Part shown: one piece after another, positions 46,001-59,412 of the stretch | Layout: the number at the start of each line of letters is the position of its first letter | Position numbering within the stretch: position 1 is the stretch's first letter | Origin: Terfezia claveryi | Taxonomy: Eukaryota; Ascomycota; Pezizomycetes; Pezizales; Pezizaceae | DNA: 64,000 nucleotides | Assembly (NCBI GenBank): GCA_015179025.1 | Contig: WHUX01000008.1 | Location: 1-64,000 of the forward strand | Reading direction: 5' to 3' | Notes under the pieces: model-generated | What the model was told of the DNA's origin: nothing | The model's database searches: none | The model's input: only the letters and a program-made list of their open reading frames with translations | Made by a program: the position numbers and the translations under genes

Positions 46001-49000
46001 ATACCTCCATATAACGTTACAATGTCTCTAGCTGGCCGGGATTTAAATGTTGCCACATACACTGTGCGTCCGAGACACAACTAAGACCAGTCCCGTACCT
46101 GGTATCCAGGATCTGGAGACATGCGCCCCGCACACGGCTTATGGCACATGGGAGAGTCAAGATTGAGAAAGTTTTTTAGCGACTTGTGAATCATGATTAT
46201 GCAGACGAGCCACCAACGGTGATCGTTTATAATGCCGAACCGCTGGGGTATGTTTCCCAATGTCAGTAGCGGATTCTTACCGCCTAACTGCGTGTATATA
46301 ACAGGCGAAGATTATAATTATAGTATCGCTACCAGAGGCTTAGACTTAGCTTGGTTTTCTGACTTTGAGATGCTATTGGAGCCCGCAAACAAACGCAGTG
46401 GAGGGCGAAACGTCTGATTCGTCTGAAACTAAGCACAAAATTGGTTTTGTTTATTCTTCTACCTGGCTTGTTGATTGTTGGATATGTCAGTCCAGTCTTA
46501 AACCAGAAATCAAGTGCTTTATCTTCAGGATTCATATCACCTTGATATCCGCGCATTTTGGGTAAATTACTAAGGGTTCCCAGTAGCCACAACAAATATT
46601 CGTGGTAGCCGACTCTGGAATTGGGTCTTCCGAAGCGGAATTCCGTGCCATTGTAGATTCAAGGTTCACACACTCAATTACCATTACAAGCCTCGAGTGC
46701 ACTGGAATAGAAAGTCAACGCACCCACCACGGTGACCCCCACCTACCATTGTAATTGTAAACCATTTCCTTTTGATCTATTATAGCCTCACCTATCGTCC
46801 CTCATTCTCATGCGATCACATTCGATAAAGATGCAATGCGTATGTATAGTGCTAGTATATTCGCTAGAAAGCCTAGCCTTGTCTCAATATTTGATCATTA
46901 ACGGTCACGCTCGATAATATTGTCTGACTTCCTCTCCGTAATAAGCGCTAGCCGCGAGTGTCGCCTGGCCCGCCGTGGATGGCAATGCTCCAAAGCGTAA
47001 AGCTGGTAACTGTGCCATACGCACAGCTCCACATACTGATACCAGTGTCATGCGTGTTCCAATGCTCATACAGGACGCCGCAGGGCAAGGCTGCTGTCAT
47101 CTGATCAAATAATATGGTCAGTGGCCGAACAAGGGCGTATCCATGTTCGAACTGACCTCGGAATTGTATGAGTATACGTATGAACGCAGGACCAGGCACG
47201 ACGCACAGTTTAGCCCCGACTACGTATACTAGAGGCGCGCGGCGTGGGCGTGAGATCTAAGTACGAATGTCCATAACACGCAATTCCGCCCACAATTCTA
47301 CTGCATCATTAAAAAAGGCAGATGTGAGATTGACGAGAAGAAATTGTTTTCTGTATTGTCTAGAATTCCCAGACCTGTCATAGGCTCCCAATTGCAACCT
47401 CATCCCTCAATTGCAAGCGAATCAATCACACTTCACGCGGATCGACGAGCAGCTGTCTGACCACCACTTGATTTTCAGCTCTCAGAAACCTTTGAACAGC
47501 GATTCACTTGGCAAGAGAACCCGGTTTATGGATACAGCTATAGGCTCGTGTTGGGATGAGTGGGTTGAAGCAGTTCGCCTACCGTAGGCCTACGACTGCA
47601 AGAGAGAGGTGCTAATGCATTGAATTGAATTGGTCACATATCATCCGGATGTCTTATTGTCTAGTGAAAGCGCATGCGCGTTCGACTAGTACATTCGGGT
47701 GAACATCGGCCGGCGCGTAACTCACGCTTGTCATATGTCAATCAGGCTAGGTGCTCCATGTGTTACGAGGGAAGGTGTGTCAGTAGTGATCTGCATGCTT
47801 AGACATTTTGGAATTCGAAAGCTCTTCTGACATCGATGCCATCGGGCGCATCAGCTATATTATATCCATTACTGGCTCTCGCAGCGCTAACAGAATTAGA
47901 ATTTTTTGGGGAGGGCGGGCATTTTTCCTCTCCCCCCTCCACATACTGTATCTAAAAAAAAAGAAAAAAATACACATCACAGGCAAAGTTAAATTCCTTG
48001 ATAGGCGTAAGTTTCATTGGGATCCTGAAAGTGCCTATGCTACTGATCACTTGAATTGTATATAATAATCTTTTCCCGGCCGGGTTCGGCCCGGGAATAT
48101 TAATGTGAGCTGAGTGCTACATACAGTATATGTATGCGGGGCGCGCGAACCGCGCTACTGGCATGTACGCGACCCTGATATTTGTTGCATTATCGAATCT
48201 TGAAGGTAGGTAGTGCCACGCGGTAATAAATATATACGGTAAGTCTGGTTGGATATAATTAAAGTGCGAAGATTAAGCTGCCTGCGTCTATGTCGGCAAA
48301 TGAACCAGGGCAACCATCACGAAGGGGGATCTGCCGTACTACATAACAGTTGCACCTTCTAGTACTCGGTAAAGTTTGACTGTACTGTACATGGACCTCC
48401 CTGAAAGTCCGCAACGCGAATACTACCCTACAGGACACCACGGGCCGACATGAAATCGCCATCGGTAAGTCATTCCCCAAGCATCTGATCAGGATGGGCC
48501 AGACGGCTGGAATGTTTGTTCCGGTACCATGGCCTGGCACCGACCAGTGCTATGGGTCCAGCCATCTTCGCAAGTAACTATAAAGGCAGGGCGATGACTT
48601 TGGATGCCAGTTGACACGTCACTGGCAGTGGGGAATGTAGAACGAAATCACATTCACATGCATATGTACGTGATAGCACCCTCGTCTATGCGCTACCTAT
48701 GTACTGTTCTCATGGGGTTAACAAGTAACGGCAAAATATCCCAAAAAGAGGGGGGGGGCAAAGGAACGTCGGTTTCCTAGGTATCCTGCGCCCCAAGCCT
48801 TGCAATTGTCATGGCTTAATACCAAAGTGACATACATTTCTTGTGCCTCATTTCGCCGGCGGGTTACATCTTGATAGAGTTTTCTTGCCCCTGATACCCA
48901 TGTGCATTATGGGTTCAGCCCATCCCCCAGTTATATGATTTGAAAGGGCAACTTTACTTGATCCAACGATAATGACTACCCCATAAAATATATGTACGAA

Positions 49001-49592
49001 TTACGGCATTATGAGCACCGGTAGCAGACTCAACGTCCCGGTGTGCACTCCCGCAAGGACACATGCATATGCTACCAGTCTAGTCTTCGAAAAACCAATG
49101 CTGGTGCCTTCTTGAGCAGAGATGTACTATACATCTGTGTCAGATAGGAGTTCTAAACTAGCTTCCAATCCTACGTTTGGAACGTGTGCACGCTATACCA
49201 GCATTTCAATCGGGGCTTGGGAGTGGGGACTCCACTCACATCTGTGTCAGAAATCATTCGTCGAACTAGGTTCCGATTCCCGCGCGTTAGGAGCGGGTGG
49301 CCATGAGTGCTTTACAGGAAGCCATTGTACAGTACAAGAGCAGATAGGTAGTCTCTCCCATCGCCTTGTCCGGCGACCGTCGGCAATAGGTAACGCTAAT
49401 GTCAGATGGATATAGCGGTATCAGCGCAATAGTGCTAGCTATAGGCTTATATACCTTGGAGCGCCGTTGCAAAGAATCGAAAATATATTCCTTGCCTTGC
49501 AGAAGGATCCCCCATAGTCGCTTGAGAATTGATTTATATCTGGATTTGATATTTCCGCAAGTTCTTTGAATTAGCTACCAGTCCCCATTATC
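43097..49592. other. 6.5-kb gene-poor region upstream of the P450
   Basis: I see no convincing coding sequence. A direct repeat of GCAACCCGTAAGCCATGGTCATAG occupies about 43367-43413 in two adjacent copies, AGTCTGGTTGG lies at 48242-48252, and ORFs up to about 107 codons lack protein-like character. Confidence 0.5.
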
Positions 49593-51655
49593 ATGCTCAG
49601 CCTACCAAACCATCACCATGGTAGCACGCTTCCTCCTCGAATCCAGGTTATCAACATCAATGGAGAGCACATTGGGGAAATTATATCTGATGCTCGCTCT
49701 CTCATCAGAGCTCACCTAGGATTAATTATTCTTGGGTTAATGTACTTTGGTTTGGTGAGCCATGTGGTGAAAAATCGGTACTTTCATCCACTATCAAAAT
49801 TCCCCGGTCCTTTCTGGGGGAGTATAACAAATCTGTACTGCTCTCTTATGATTTTAACGGGAGAGAGTCAAAAAATGGAGTTTGATTTTCACAAGAAATA
49901 TGGTATTTGCACAAACCCCCAGCATGTTTCCATGAGAAGGCTGGCAGCTAACTGGAGCAGGGCCTGTCGTCAGGATTGCTCCAAACCTGCTGATAGTTAG
50001 TGACCCAAGGATGTTGCCAGTGATTTAGTAAGTTGCAAATAATCCTTCGAGATGGAGCTTTCACCAACATTGCCATGAATAGCCAACGGAAAGCAGACAA
50101 AACAGACTTCTATATCACGGGGACCTTAGGGAAAGGAGCGGAGTCAGTATTCAATACACGAGCTCACCATGATCACTACCATCTCAGGAAGAGACTCGCT
50201 GGTGCCGTATGTGAACTTCCATAAGTTGTGAAAAGTGCTACACTGTACTAACTACTGGGTATAAAAGTATCATTTAAGGGCTACGAAGGGAATGGAAACT
50301 CTGGTTGGTGAACGTATTTTGGAGTGGACCGCCAAAATGGGGAGGACATTTGCCGATACTGGACACATTTTAGATCTATCCATGTGGTCGCAGTGAGTTT
50401 TTTCATCTCTTGATGAAAGTGCAACGCAACATACTGAATTTTGAACCACTAGATACCTTGCGTATGATGTTATCACTGAGCTAGGCTTTGGGGAGGCAAT
50501 GGGTTTCGTAAGACAAGGGGAGGATGTCGGAGGCCTAATCAAATGCTTTCATTACGCTCTCCCTGCCATTGGCTCTTTAGCGAGGCTTCCTATTCTGACA
50601 AAGATGATTGTGGGTTGGGATTGGGTTACTGCAAAGCCGACAGACAACTATGGACTTGGTCCAGTCATGGCTGTAAGTAACTCCACCTAGAAAATATCAT
50701 AAGTAGTTGGAACATAGCTGATTATGGTGAGAAATTAGTTCCGGGATCGATGCATTGAGCAGCGTCAAGCTGCCGGTAGCAACTCACGTCAAGATTTGCT
50801 CCAGAAGTATGACTCCTATATTTCCCCCCACCTGCAGCCCCGGCGTGATTTTACCTTCAAAATCTAACTCATCCGTAGTCTTCTTGATCAGCGAACTGCA
50901 GATGGACAACCTGCTATGAGCGTGGACCAGATTAAGGCGGAGACACTTATTGTGTTGCTTGCCGGTTCTGATACCCCTGCTTCTGCATTCCGTGCCTGCG
51001 TTCTATACACTCTCAGCACTCCCGGTGTTTACGAAAAACTCATGGAAGAAATCAACACCGCTGTGGATCAAAATGCATTATCATCCCCCGTGGTCACTTT
51101 CGATGAAGCAAAGAAACTTCGGTACTTCTCGGCTTGCCTCCGTGAAGCAATGAGATTGTCTCCATCAGCCCCCGTACTTCTTCCAAGACTTGTCCCCGAG
51201 GGGGGCAACATGCTCTGCGGGCAATTCGTGCCGGAAGGAGCAGAGGTTGCAGCAAACCCATGGGTTATACATCGGAGCAAGGAGTTATACGGAGAGGATG
51301 CAGAGGAGTATCGGCCAGAGCGGTGGTTGGAAAGTGAGGAAAAAACGAAAGAGATGGACAAGTACGACTTTCAGTTTGGATATGGAGACAGGAGTTGCCT
51401 GGGCAAGAGCATTGCTTTAATGGAACTGTACAAAGGGCTGGTTCAGGTACGTTTTAAAAACAAAAATTCTCCTGATCCGAAAACTTATCTCAGCGGCAGT
51501 TCACATGCTAATGACCAATCTTACTTTAGTTTTTTCGACTCTTTAGTCCTGAATTGGTGAATCCGAAGAGGCCCTGTGTCTATCGAAATATGGGTGTAGC
51601 GGTTCACACCGACTTCTGGGTCAGAGTCAAGAACAGGGGCATCGATAGTACATGA
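49593..51655 (+). CDS. Cytochrome P450 monooxygenase, 8 exons, 535 aa
   Basis: A microsomal heme-thiolate oxygenase. Exons: 49593-49902, 49961-50027, 50083-50206, 50268-50392, 50453-50672, 50739-50806, 50879-51446, 51530-51655; total 1608 nt in one frame. Seen in order: a membrane anchor (HLGLIILGLMYFGLVSHVV), hinge PLSKFPGPFWG, KYGPVVRIAPN, I-helix AGSDTPASAF (oxygen activation), K-helix EAMR (ExxR), YRPERW (PERW motif), and heme loop FQFGYGDRSCLG with the Cys ligand. The C-terminus ends VAVHTDFWVRVKNRGIDST. The early part resembles the pisatin demethylase/benzoate hydroxylase-like groups, but the substrate is unknown. All invariant residues are present and no premature stop occurs. Confidence 0.93.
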
Positions 51656-52427
51656 TATATACACCGCTCTAATGCCCACAACTTGTTTCAATAGGGAAGC
51701 GACACAACGTTCTACGCTTTACGACATTACGATTAGTTTTATTTATTTAATTTCGGTACAACAAGGCTTCTGTATTTTTTCATAATTGTTTTTCCTTCTA
51801 GGCGCGGCGGTCATTTGGGTATTCGGTATAAGGATAATAGGTTGGGAATGGTTCAGGAAAGGTTAAATTGGGATGGAAAATTGGCTTATATGGGTTCAAT
51901 GTTTTGGGGAGGCACTCGGAAGCAGGCAGCATTGTGATTTTTTTTCTTTCTTCCGACATTGGCACACTTTCTTACGCACATCATCGCAACCTACATTGCT
52001 TATGGACTTGGGATGGGGGGACAATACAGCACGGCTGATCTACGAAAAAAGTGAAGCGGCACGAAAGGGTAATGGGGCATTCCGGTTGGGTCTTTGGAAT
52101 TTTTGTAACTACTAGCTTCTGTATATTTATTTCTTTTGTTCATTTATTGCACTGCTTGCAGAAGCGGGCGTATTATTGTATGAATGCAATGCGAGGTATG
52201 TCCTCGGACCATTCGTACTTATTACCAGTATTTTCCTAAGTCAGATGGAGATTCGCTGGCGTCCTGAGTCCTGCAGCTTTATCCTAGCCCACCATGCTAT
52301 TCGTCTCGACATTGCGGGGGCAAAGTCACCTGATGGATATACATAACTTTTTCGGCGAATGAGTTGGTTTCGTGCCACAGAATCTCTCTCCCGATTGATT
52401 TCTACTTCTAGGACCCTTACGGGTTTG

Positions 52428-52454
52428 TCTCTCTCTCTCTCTCTCTCTCTCTCT
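52428..52454. repeat. (CT)n microsatellite
   Basis: About 13 uninterrupted CT units. Confidence 0.95.
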
Positions 52455-52800
52455 GTGATCATGAACGACCAGCTGGGATACCGGTCATGCAGTGCTCTTG
52501 AAACTCGGAATTAATAGCGCGGCAACATGAGAATCTCGAGGGGAGTTGCAGAATGCTAAATTCCCCGCATGGGCCCGTGCTTGTCCTTTGCTTTCAAAGA
52601 ACCTCTTCCCCCCACCCACCACCCCTTACCCCTAACCCCTACGGCCTATGATACGTTATACATAAATAAACGTTTTATGTAGGTACTTATCGTGAAAGGT
52701 TTGCATTTTTTTTTCCCAACATTTCTGAAAATTTATAAATAAAGCTAAACTAACTAACTAACTAGGTAGGTAGTCTAAGTTACCAAATATGTGAAACAAA

Positions 52801-52826
52801 ATATATATATATATATATATATATAA
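52801..52826. repeat. (AT)n microsatellite
   Basis: About 12 AT units, followed 20 bases later by a 16-base C run (52847-52862). Confidence 0.95.
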
Positions 52827-53951
52827 ACCCACTTGAAGGCAATTGCCCCCCCCCCCCCCCCCACCACCCCCAAAAAAAAAACATCATATCATATGAAATT
52901 AAATAGTCTGGTTTGGAACAAGCCCCTCATTCTGTTTTCAATGGCCAGCTAAAAAATAATACAACCTTTTTTTTTTTTGGAATATGAATATCGAAATGAA
53001 ATGAAAACCCTACAAAGTCTTTTCATCTTGCTGCGTGTCCCCCCCCCCCCCAGCCCTGCAGTTTCGAATTTTAAAATCTTGGCCATTAGAAAACGCTAAT
53101 CTTAGAGGTTCCATAACCGAACCTGAGAACCTCGAGTGTGTGGAAATGTACAAGTACAGTACATACAGACATACATACATGCGTCTCTTGTGTAACTAAA
53201 AGCAATAGACAAATGGTACGAGATTTGTGTACCTACGTAATGTAATGCACATGCCGTTCTCATTCGATGCAGGCTTCAAATGTAGTGTAGACTTTTGTCT
53301 GAACCGCGAATGGCAGGTGCTGATTACCCGCCAGAGTTAGTGGTTTAGTTTGTACAGTGGTACTCGGGCTCTTGCTAATCACTTCGCACAAAGTTACTTG
53401 ACGCTTTTAGAATCGCGATAACATCGTGAATTTGATAGAGAAAGTAGAATTAAATATTTTGACGGACATTCTAGTCCTACAGTTATCAATAATCTCATCA
53501 ATGCGAATATTGATTTGGAAATTTAGACAAGGAAAAAAAAAAAAAAAGCTACCAACAAACTGCTTATACCACTCGGACCTCCAGACTCCAGTCCGAACCC
53601 AAATAAAGTGACATGACAATCATACAAAAATAAGTCATCAATTCCAACTTTTGAAAAGGTTGTTCCCCAGAAAACTACTTGGAGATAACAGAAAGAGAAA
53701 CACCCGTAAACTGCAAAGAAAAGAAGTTGGGTAGGAAAGGAAAGATTGTGCTTAGAACAAAGCAATGCGTGAACCTTATAAAATTAAATCCTTTGGATAG
53801 AAAGGGCACAGTGCTTTTGAATAATTGAGAGGTAGATATACGGATACAGAAACGCCCTAACACCACAGAAGACCACTAATCCTAAGGCTACTATGCATAA
53901 CCTTATATCCAAGTACCTTTAGGCTGAGTAAAAGCAAAATATCAAGCACCG

Positions 53952-55702
53952 TCATTGTTGATGGAAAGTGAATGAACTGGCACTGCTGCCGCTGCCACTC
54001 GATGAGACAGAGGACGGACCAGATGCATTGTATGGTTTTTGGCCAAATACATAATGCCTATACACCAAATCAGAGAGACTCGTTAGCACTCCTCACGAGG
54101 CTTAGGAAAGCCAAAAGAATTCTTACACCACAGAATAATAGTGATTCTTCCTGTTTCGAATCTCCGCTCGCGCCGCGGCGATTAGAACCTCGGCTTCCAC
54201 CCTCTCCATTTGCAGAATGCGGGTTAAAGGAGCCAATCCATACGAATCCATTGCATCAACTAAGTTATGCATGTGATAGTAACCCAGCTCTTTGAGCTTC
54301 TTATCCTTTGGCCATGGACTGCTTGGTATTCGCTCTAGCCTCTCAGTGACATTGGTGAAACCTGCCTGAATCATCAACCCTCGATGAAGGTGTGCTACTT
54401 CTGCTTGTTTGCCAATTAATTGCAGCGCATGGATGAATAATCTGGTCATGTAATGTATCGTTGTTTTCTCCCAGTCGATATCTTTGTCGGAGTCCATCCT
54501 CATCCGCACTGTTTGAATAGCCTCAGTATACACTCGTGGATTATATGAAGGGCGATTCCTACATTCAATAACCTCAAACCAACCGCCAGGAGCTAAATTA
54601 CTAACCGATAAGATTAGTTTTAGTCACCAGAGCTGCGGCAAGAATACTCACTCATATGCTTGTTTGTACAAAGCACTCCAGTTCGATATAGCCCCTGCCA
54701 AAGTGCGGCAGTGAATGAAATCAAAAAGCCTTGAGCGTGGCCATTGACCTGGTGTACAATGAAGAGTTAGCAAGTGATCCTTATCACAGAATTTTGTTCC
54801 GCAAGAGAAGGTGAATACATGGCATGCAGAACACGTAAGGTTTCAGAGAATTTTTTTCTCCTTGATCCAACAACTCTCACGAGCGCATGTTTGGGCACAG
54901 GTAATGACTTGGAGATACTTACTTTCAACGTCGTCCACCTCAAACCTTACATTCGTTGGAACGTTTTGCGGTTGTATTGGGCTTAAGTCGTTCGCAACCA
55001 CCTCGGCATTCGGGAACTCATCCGCAACATCAATTGCCCATATTCCAGTCCCAGTACCCAGATCAAGCACACGGGGCCGCCTCATTCCAGGTCCCACAGG
55101 CGCCCGAAGCCGATCTGCTACGGGAGCAGTGAATAAATCGCCATTGAGGAGCATACGAAAAACGTGATGAAACTGCCGTTATGTTTGGGAATGTTAGTCA
55201 CAATTTTCTGCTCTCCGAAATCTTAATCGCACTTTATTGGACTGACCAGGTCAAGACGATTTTGTTCCTTTTCATCGTTGGGAAGTCTGCAAAATTCATA
55301 ATCTCAGTAACTTGACACCTTCTGCCGATCACGCGCGCGAAGATACTCACACATATTCACCCTCTCGGTAAGAATGGTATCTTCGACCACTTCAGGTTTC
55401 CATTCCTAATGTTAGCACGAGCATTCCTGCTTGATTTGTGAACCTCCCTACTGACTTTTCATACTGATAATCTATTACACTTTGCGTCAGAGAGACATAG
55501 CTACCCTCATCCGAGTCGGCAGTTATCTAGAGAAGAGTCAATAATCTGCTGGGAAACCAGGGGGTCAGCGGCCATCACTTACTGCACTGAAGTCATCCTC
55601 ATCCGGCACGATATGTTGAGAGCCGAGCTGTGCCAGCCGTAACGCCTCTGCGTATGGCAGAGGACCACTTTCGAGTTCGGGTAGAGGGTTAGGAAGACTC
55701 AT
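53952..55702 (-). CDS. LaeA-like SAM-dependent methyltransferase, 8 exons, 398 aa
   Basis: Class I methyltransferase of the fungal LaeA-like group, some of which control secondary metabolism and development. Exons on the minus strand: 55702-55583, 55526-55456, 55389-55351, 55286-55247, 55172-54923, 54748-54652, 54600-54127, 54057-53952; total 1197 nt, one frame. Landmarks: [61 protein letters not shown] site [64 protein letters not shown], and a tail [14 protein letters not shown]. Two exons are only 39 and 40 nt. Many paralogues exist in ascomycetes, so this need not be the global regulator itself. Start chosen at the [14 protein letters not shown], since the upstream extension is not protein-like. 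Confidence 0.92.
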
Positions 55703-58700
55703 TTTGGGAGGTATGCCAACGTTTCCACAAATTTTTGCTATGCCAACGAGTTGGAAAATCTCCCTTCTGAAATGGAGATTTAGGTTTTGGGAATCAATGT
55801 GTACTGTACCAAGTTTGCAAGAGCACGAGAACAGTCGCAGGCGGCGCTCGTGAGCTCTATATAGCACCCGGGAGGATGGGACCCGGGAGCATGGTTCTTG
55901 GGCCTCATTTGTTTCGCTTGCTTTTTGTGTTCACAATCGTAGCCGGAGGAGACAATTTTTTTCTGGGATCTGTGCCCCAAATCTGTCCGCTGAGACGTAT
56001 GTACTATCACTCCGCATTTGCTGTTGATTCGTCGCAGATCTAGATGACTTTTGGACAAGCCTCCACGTCCGCACGATACTGGTTGCAGGCTAGCCCTACG
56101 CAGACGGCCGCCGGAGGTTGGAATCATCCTGATTCCAGCCAATGGGAGACGAATCGCCACAGCCGCCAGAAACTTATCATGACAAGTACATATCACATCC
56201 AAACAAAGAAACATGCGCAGCTACCGGGTAAAAGGCCCAATTGTGGGCATACCAGGATAGACTGCATCCACTGCATTCGTACATAGGTACACCGGCGAAC
56301 GGATATGGAAACCCAGGCAAATGCTAAAGTATCCTTCAGCAAGGTATTATTACGGGCCGGAACACGGACAAACAACTGATAAATGACCTAGAACTCATTC
56401 AGAGTCAGTCTTAGGCACACAGGTTGGCTGTGGTTACCGTTACCTTTTCTGCTGTGCCATCACCAGTACTTAGCACCGGCAGTTGTTTCGCAGGAAGAAT
56501 ATCTGTGAGAAATACAGGAGATGCATGCAGCAGCAAAAGCGCAAAAACTGAAAATAACAATCCCGATTGCGAAGTATTCACCAACTGTACTCCGTAACCA
56601 AATATCAATATTTGCCGTCCGCACTGGCCAGAATATGATAAACACACTGATAAGGCAATGCTCACCTAACAAACTAGACCCGAATCTTTAGGCAGTCAGG
56701 GTTTCCTGCTCACCTACATGCATGCACTTTCGAGAAATGCCTGAATAACGAGCACGCCAGCCAAACCCAAGTTTTCCGTGTTGCCCCGTATTTTTTATTT
56801 CTTTTTATTTGTAGTTGTTCTATTTCCTTTGCCTGGTGGGTGTTCTCCCTTTGGTACCCCTGGGTGTGTGAGTGTGTGAGTGTGAGTGTGAGTGTGAGAG
56901 TGTATAAGGGTTAAGATAAGACCTGAATCGAACGAAGCTCAAGCCACAAACTACACCGCCACTCTCAGTGGCCGTGTGAATTTCAATGACATCTAGGGCT
57001 GCTGCAGCTGTAGTTTGCAAGCTTTGAGACGACGACCGCAGCCTGCAGTAGCCCCTGGCAACCAGAGTTGACTCCCGTCAATTGCAACTAAGCGATCCGG
57101 CCGCGTGCCGCGGGCCGCACCGCTTACCACGCTTGACTGTTTACCAAAATAGCTTAGCATCCGCTGCTTTACGGCGTCTAAATATCAACGCTCTAAATGT
57201 TAACTCCGCATCTGAATACGATCGTTAACGGGCAGAACCACGGATCCAGGCCATGTTCCGCGCTCTTTGAACATGCATGTATGCTGATAATACAGCTTTG
57301 TTATCTTTAGCCAGAGCCGGCCGGTTATGGCGGACTCGACTTGACGTGATTCCATGGTCCTCTTGCAGAAAGCTTGATAAGTGTCTTCCCAACCAGACTA
57401 GATAAATATTTCCCTGATTGGTTGTATATACATGTAGCTGGGGTACACTACGGTTTGGCGCCCTGATACTTACCAACCACACTCATCCAACCTCCTTATT
57501 TATTTTCTGTTGTCTTCGTACCGTAGTCTGGTTACGTATTCGATGGGGTAGCGAGACAGACCTAGAGCTGAGACACAAGTGTCGCTCTTCTGGCTCTGGT
57601 AACAACATACCTGCGGTGTTGTTCGCTTTTAATCTACTTTTGTTGAAACGTAGCTCGCGACAGCCAACTTCGTTTGTAGAAAAGTTGATTCTATCCTGCC
57701 ATGGCTGGTTCCGTTTTTGTGGAATTTTTGATTCCAATTGCTGCGGTGGGGCTGGCGTGTGTACTTTAGCCGTTGACTCGCTACCAGCATCATCAGCATT
57801 CCGAGGATTGGGGAGCCGGTTAAGGAGACGCGTTCAGATCCGTAACCTGACTATAAGCAAACTAGATCTGCAAATCGCAGATTAATTTGGTTGCGCGACC
57901 CTCCTCCTGTGGATGAATCGAGATAACCCCCGGCACAGGCAGGTACCGTAACCGTAGCATCGATCCCCCCTCCATAACCGTAGCATCGAATCCCCCCCCA
58001 TACCGTAGCCTCGAATTGGCTGAAGAATCCCCCTCCCAACGAAGATCTGCAAATCTGCAGTCCTTCGGGTTTAGTGCTAAAAATATGATATATAACTGGG
58101 TGCTCGAGGTAACTAGCCATTCATTTGCTTTTACAACTGGCAAGATCTTCAAAACAGCATGTGCATGGACATCCCAAAGAAAAATCTGCCGGATGCTTGT
58201 AAAGGCTTCGGATATGGACACCACCACCACCGCATAGCGCCCCGTCCCATCTTTGAAGCTTGAAGCGATAGGCATGGTCCATAGCCTATGGTACCCAATT
58301 GGTTGGGAGTGATATGTTTCACAGTTATTTAGCGTAACTACATGGGTTGATGCATTCCAACGTTTTGCTGCGTCGACCAAGTAACATACGAAATGATCAA
58401 TTCACTGCAGCCGGGAGGTTCCATCAAGGCTCAAGTATTCAACGACTCTGTACTAGAGCTGCAACACCTTCGTAGAGAGGAATTCGAAGAAAGAGGAAGA
58501 TAATTCCCGTAGCTACAAATGCTAGCAACCAGCTGCAATCTCATGTTCACTTCCTCGGCGCACAAGTAGGTACTTCATTATATCGGTTTAACACAGAAGT
58601 ATGTCAATGCCGCCTCAAAAGCGTAGGATTATGGGAGTACCACCTCTAGGGATTTGTTGGGAGGGGGAGGGAAATTCAGGAAATCAGAGGGTGTTGCGTC

Positions 58701-59412
58701 TTAGTACTCTCGTCCAAAGTCTTTGGCCTCAGGACCTCCGTGCATGACTGCAGTATACTCTAGAAAGCACGACAGTATTTATTATTTCCTTCTCGTGAGA
58801 ATGAACTCAATAGCTGCTTTAGAAAAAAAAGAACCGCATCTTTCTATCGCAGTAATCGGGACCATGACACTCCACCTGGGCTATTCTACGGTGTACCGCG
58901 ATGATCAAGACTGAATACGTTGTGGTACAAACTCTCTTAACCCAATCTAGATGGCAGTAGCTAGTACCTACAATAGCAATGAAACCTTTCAAATTATGGT
59001 ATGATAAGTACGGACTTTCGGGGAGAACAAAAGCACAATGGAGGTAACCCATCTCAGCGGAGAAAGCACGACGCCGCTCTAGCAACCAGATTATTTAACT
59101 CACTCTGTACCCAGTGGAACCGAAATGACACGAATATAACAGCAAGAAAGAGCTATATACAAAGAGCCATGCAAATGTACACAACAGGATGTAGCTGATC
59201 ATGAGCGACAGGGGGGGGTGGTATCGAGCTCTCGACAACTGTTGTTCATCCTTCCAATGCAATTCTTGCCCAAACAATGAGCTAAAATCCCATGTAAATC
59301 CCAATCAGCAACCTCTGTAGGTAGCCTTTCCTATCCTATCGTTCAAGAATTATCATAGTGTATAGGCATATTCCGTCAAGCGCAGGACAGCCCTGTCCAG
59401 GGGGCTGCGTAA
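55703..59412. other. Intergenic with small repeats, no gene recognised
   Basis: GAGTGTGAGTGTGAG-type repeat at about 56865-56900. AACCAGACTA at 57391-57400 and TAGTCTGGTT at 57524-57533 face each other. ORFs up to 172 codons on the minus strand (57862-58380) cover a tandem repeat and show no family features. Confidence 0.5.
57940..58030. repeat. Short tandem repeat flanked by 13-bp direct repeats
   Basis: CCGTAGCATCGA or close variants recur at about 57951, 57979 and 58004, each followed by C-rich CCCCCC. The block is bounded by AGATCTGCAAATC at about 57865 and 58041. Confidence 0.6.

Larger units (their letters stand above)
51656..53951. other. Intergenic rich in simple repeats
   Basis: Holds a CT run (52428-52454), an AT run (52801-52826), C runs (52847-52862 and about 53040-53050) and a TAGTCTGGTT at 52904-52913. 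No gene recognised. Confidence 0.6.

Noticed and set aside
52618..52640. Telomere-like CCCCTTACCCCTAACCCC
   Set aside because: A single irregular run next to unique sequence; not an array of TTAGGG units.
38586..55702. Secondary-metabolite cluster of MFS, P450 and LaeA-like methyltransferase
   Set aside because: Genes are separated by 2-9 kb of non-coding DNA, there is no backbone synthase, and orientations differ.
57391..57533. Element between AACCAGACTA (57391) and TAGTCTGGTT (57524)
   Set aside because: The ends face inward relative to the family's orientation, so this is more likely two separate termini than one element.
57862..58380. 172-codon minus-strand ORF
   Set aside because: It spans a C-rich tandem repeat, has no family features, and neighbouring frames are equally open.
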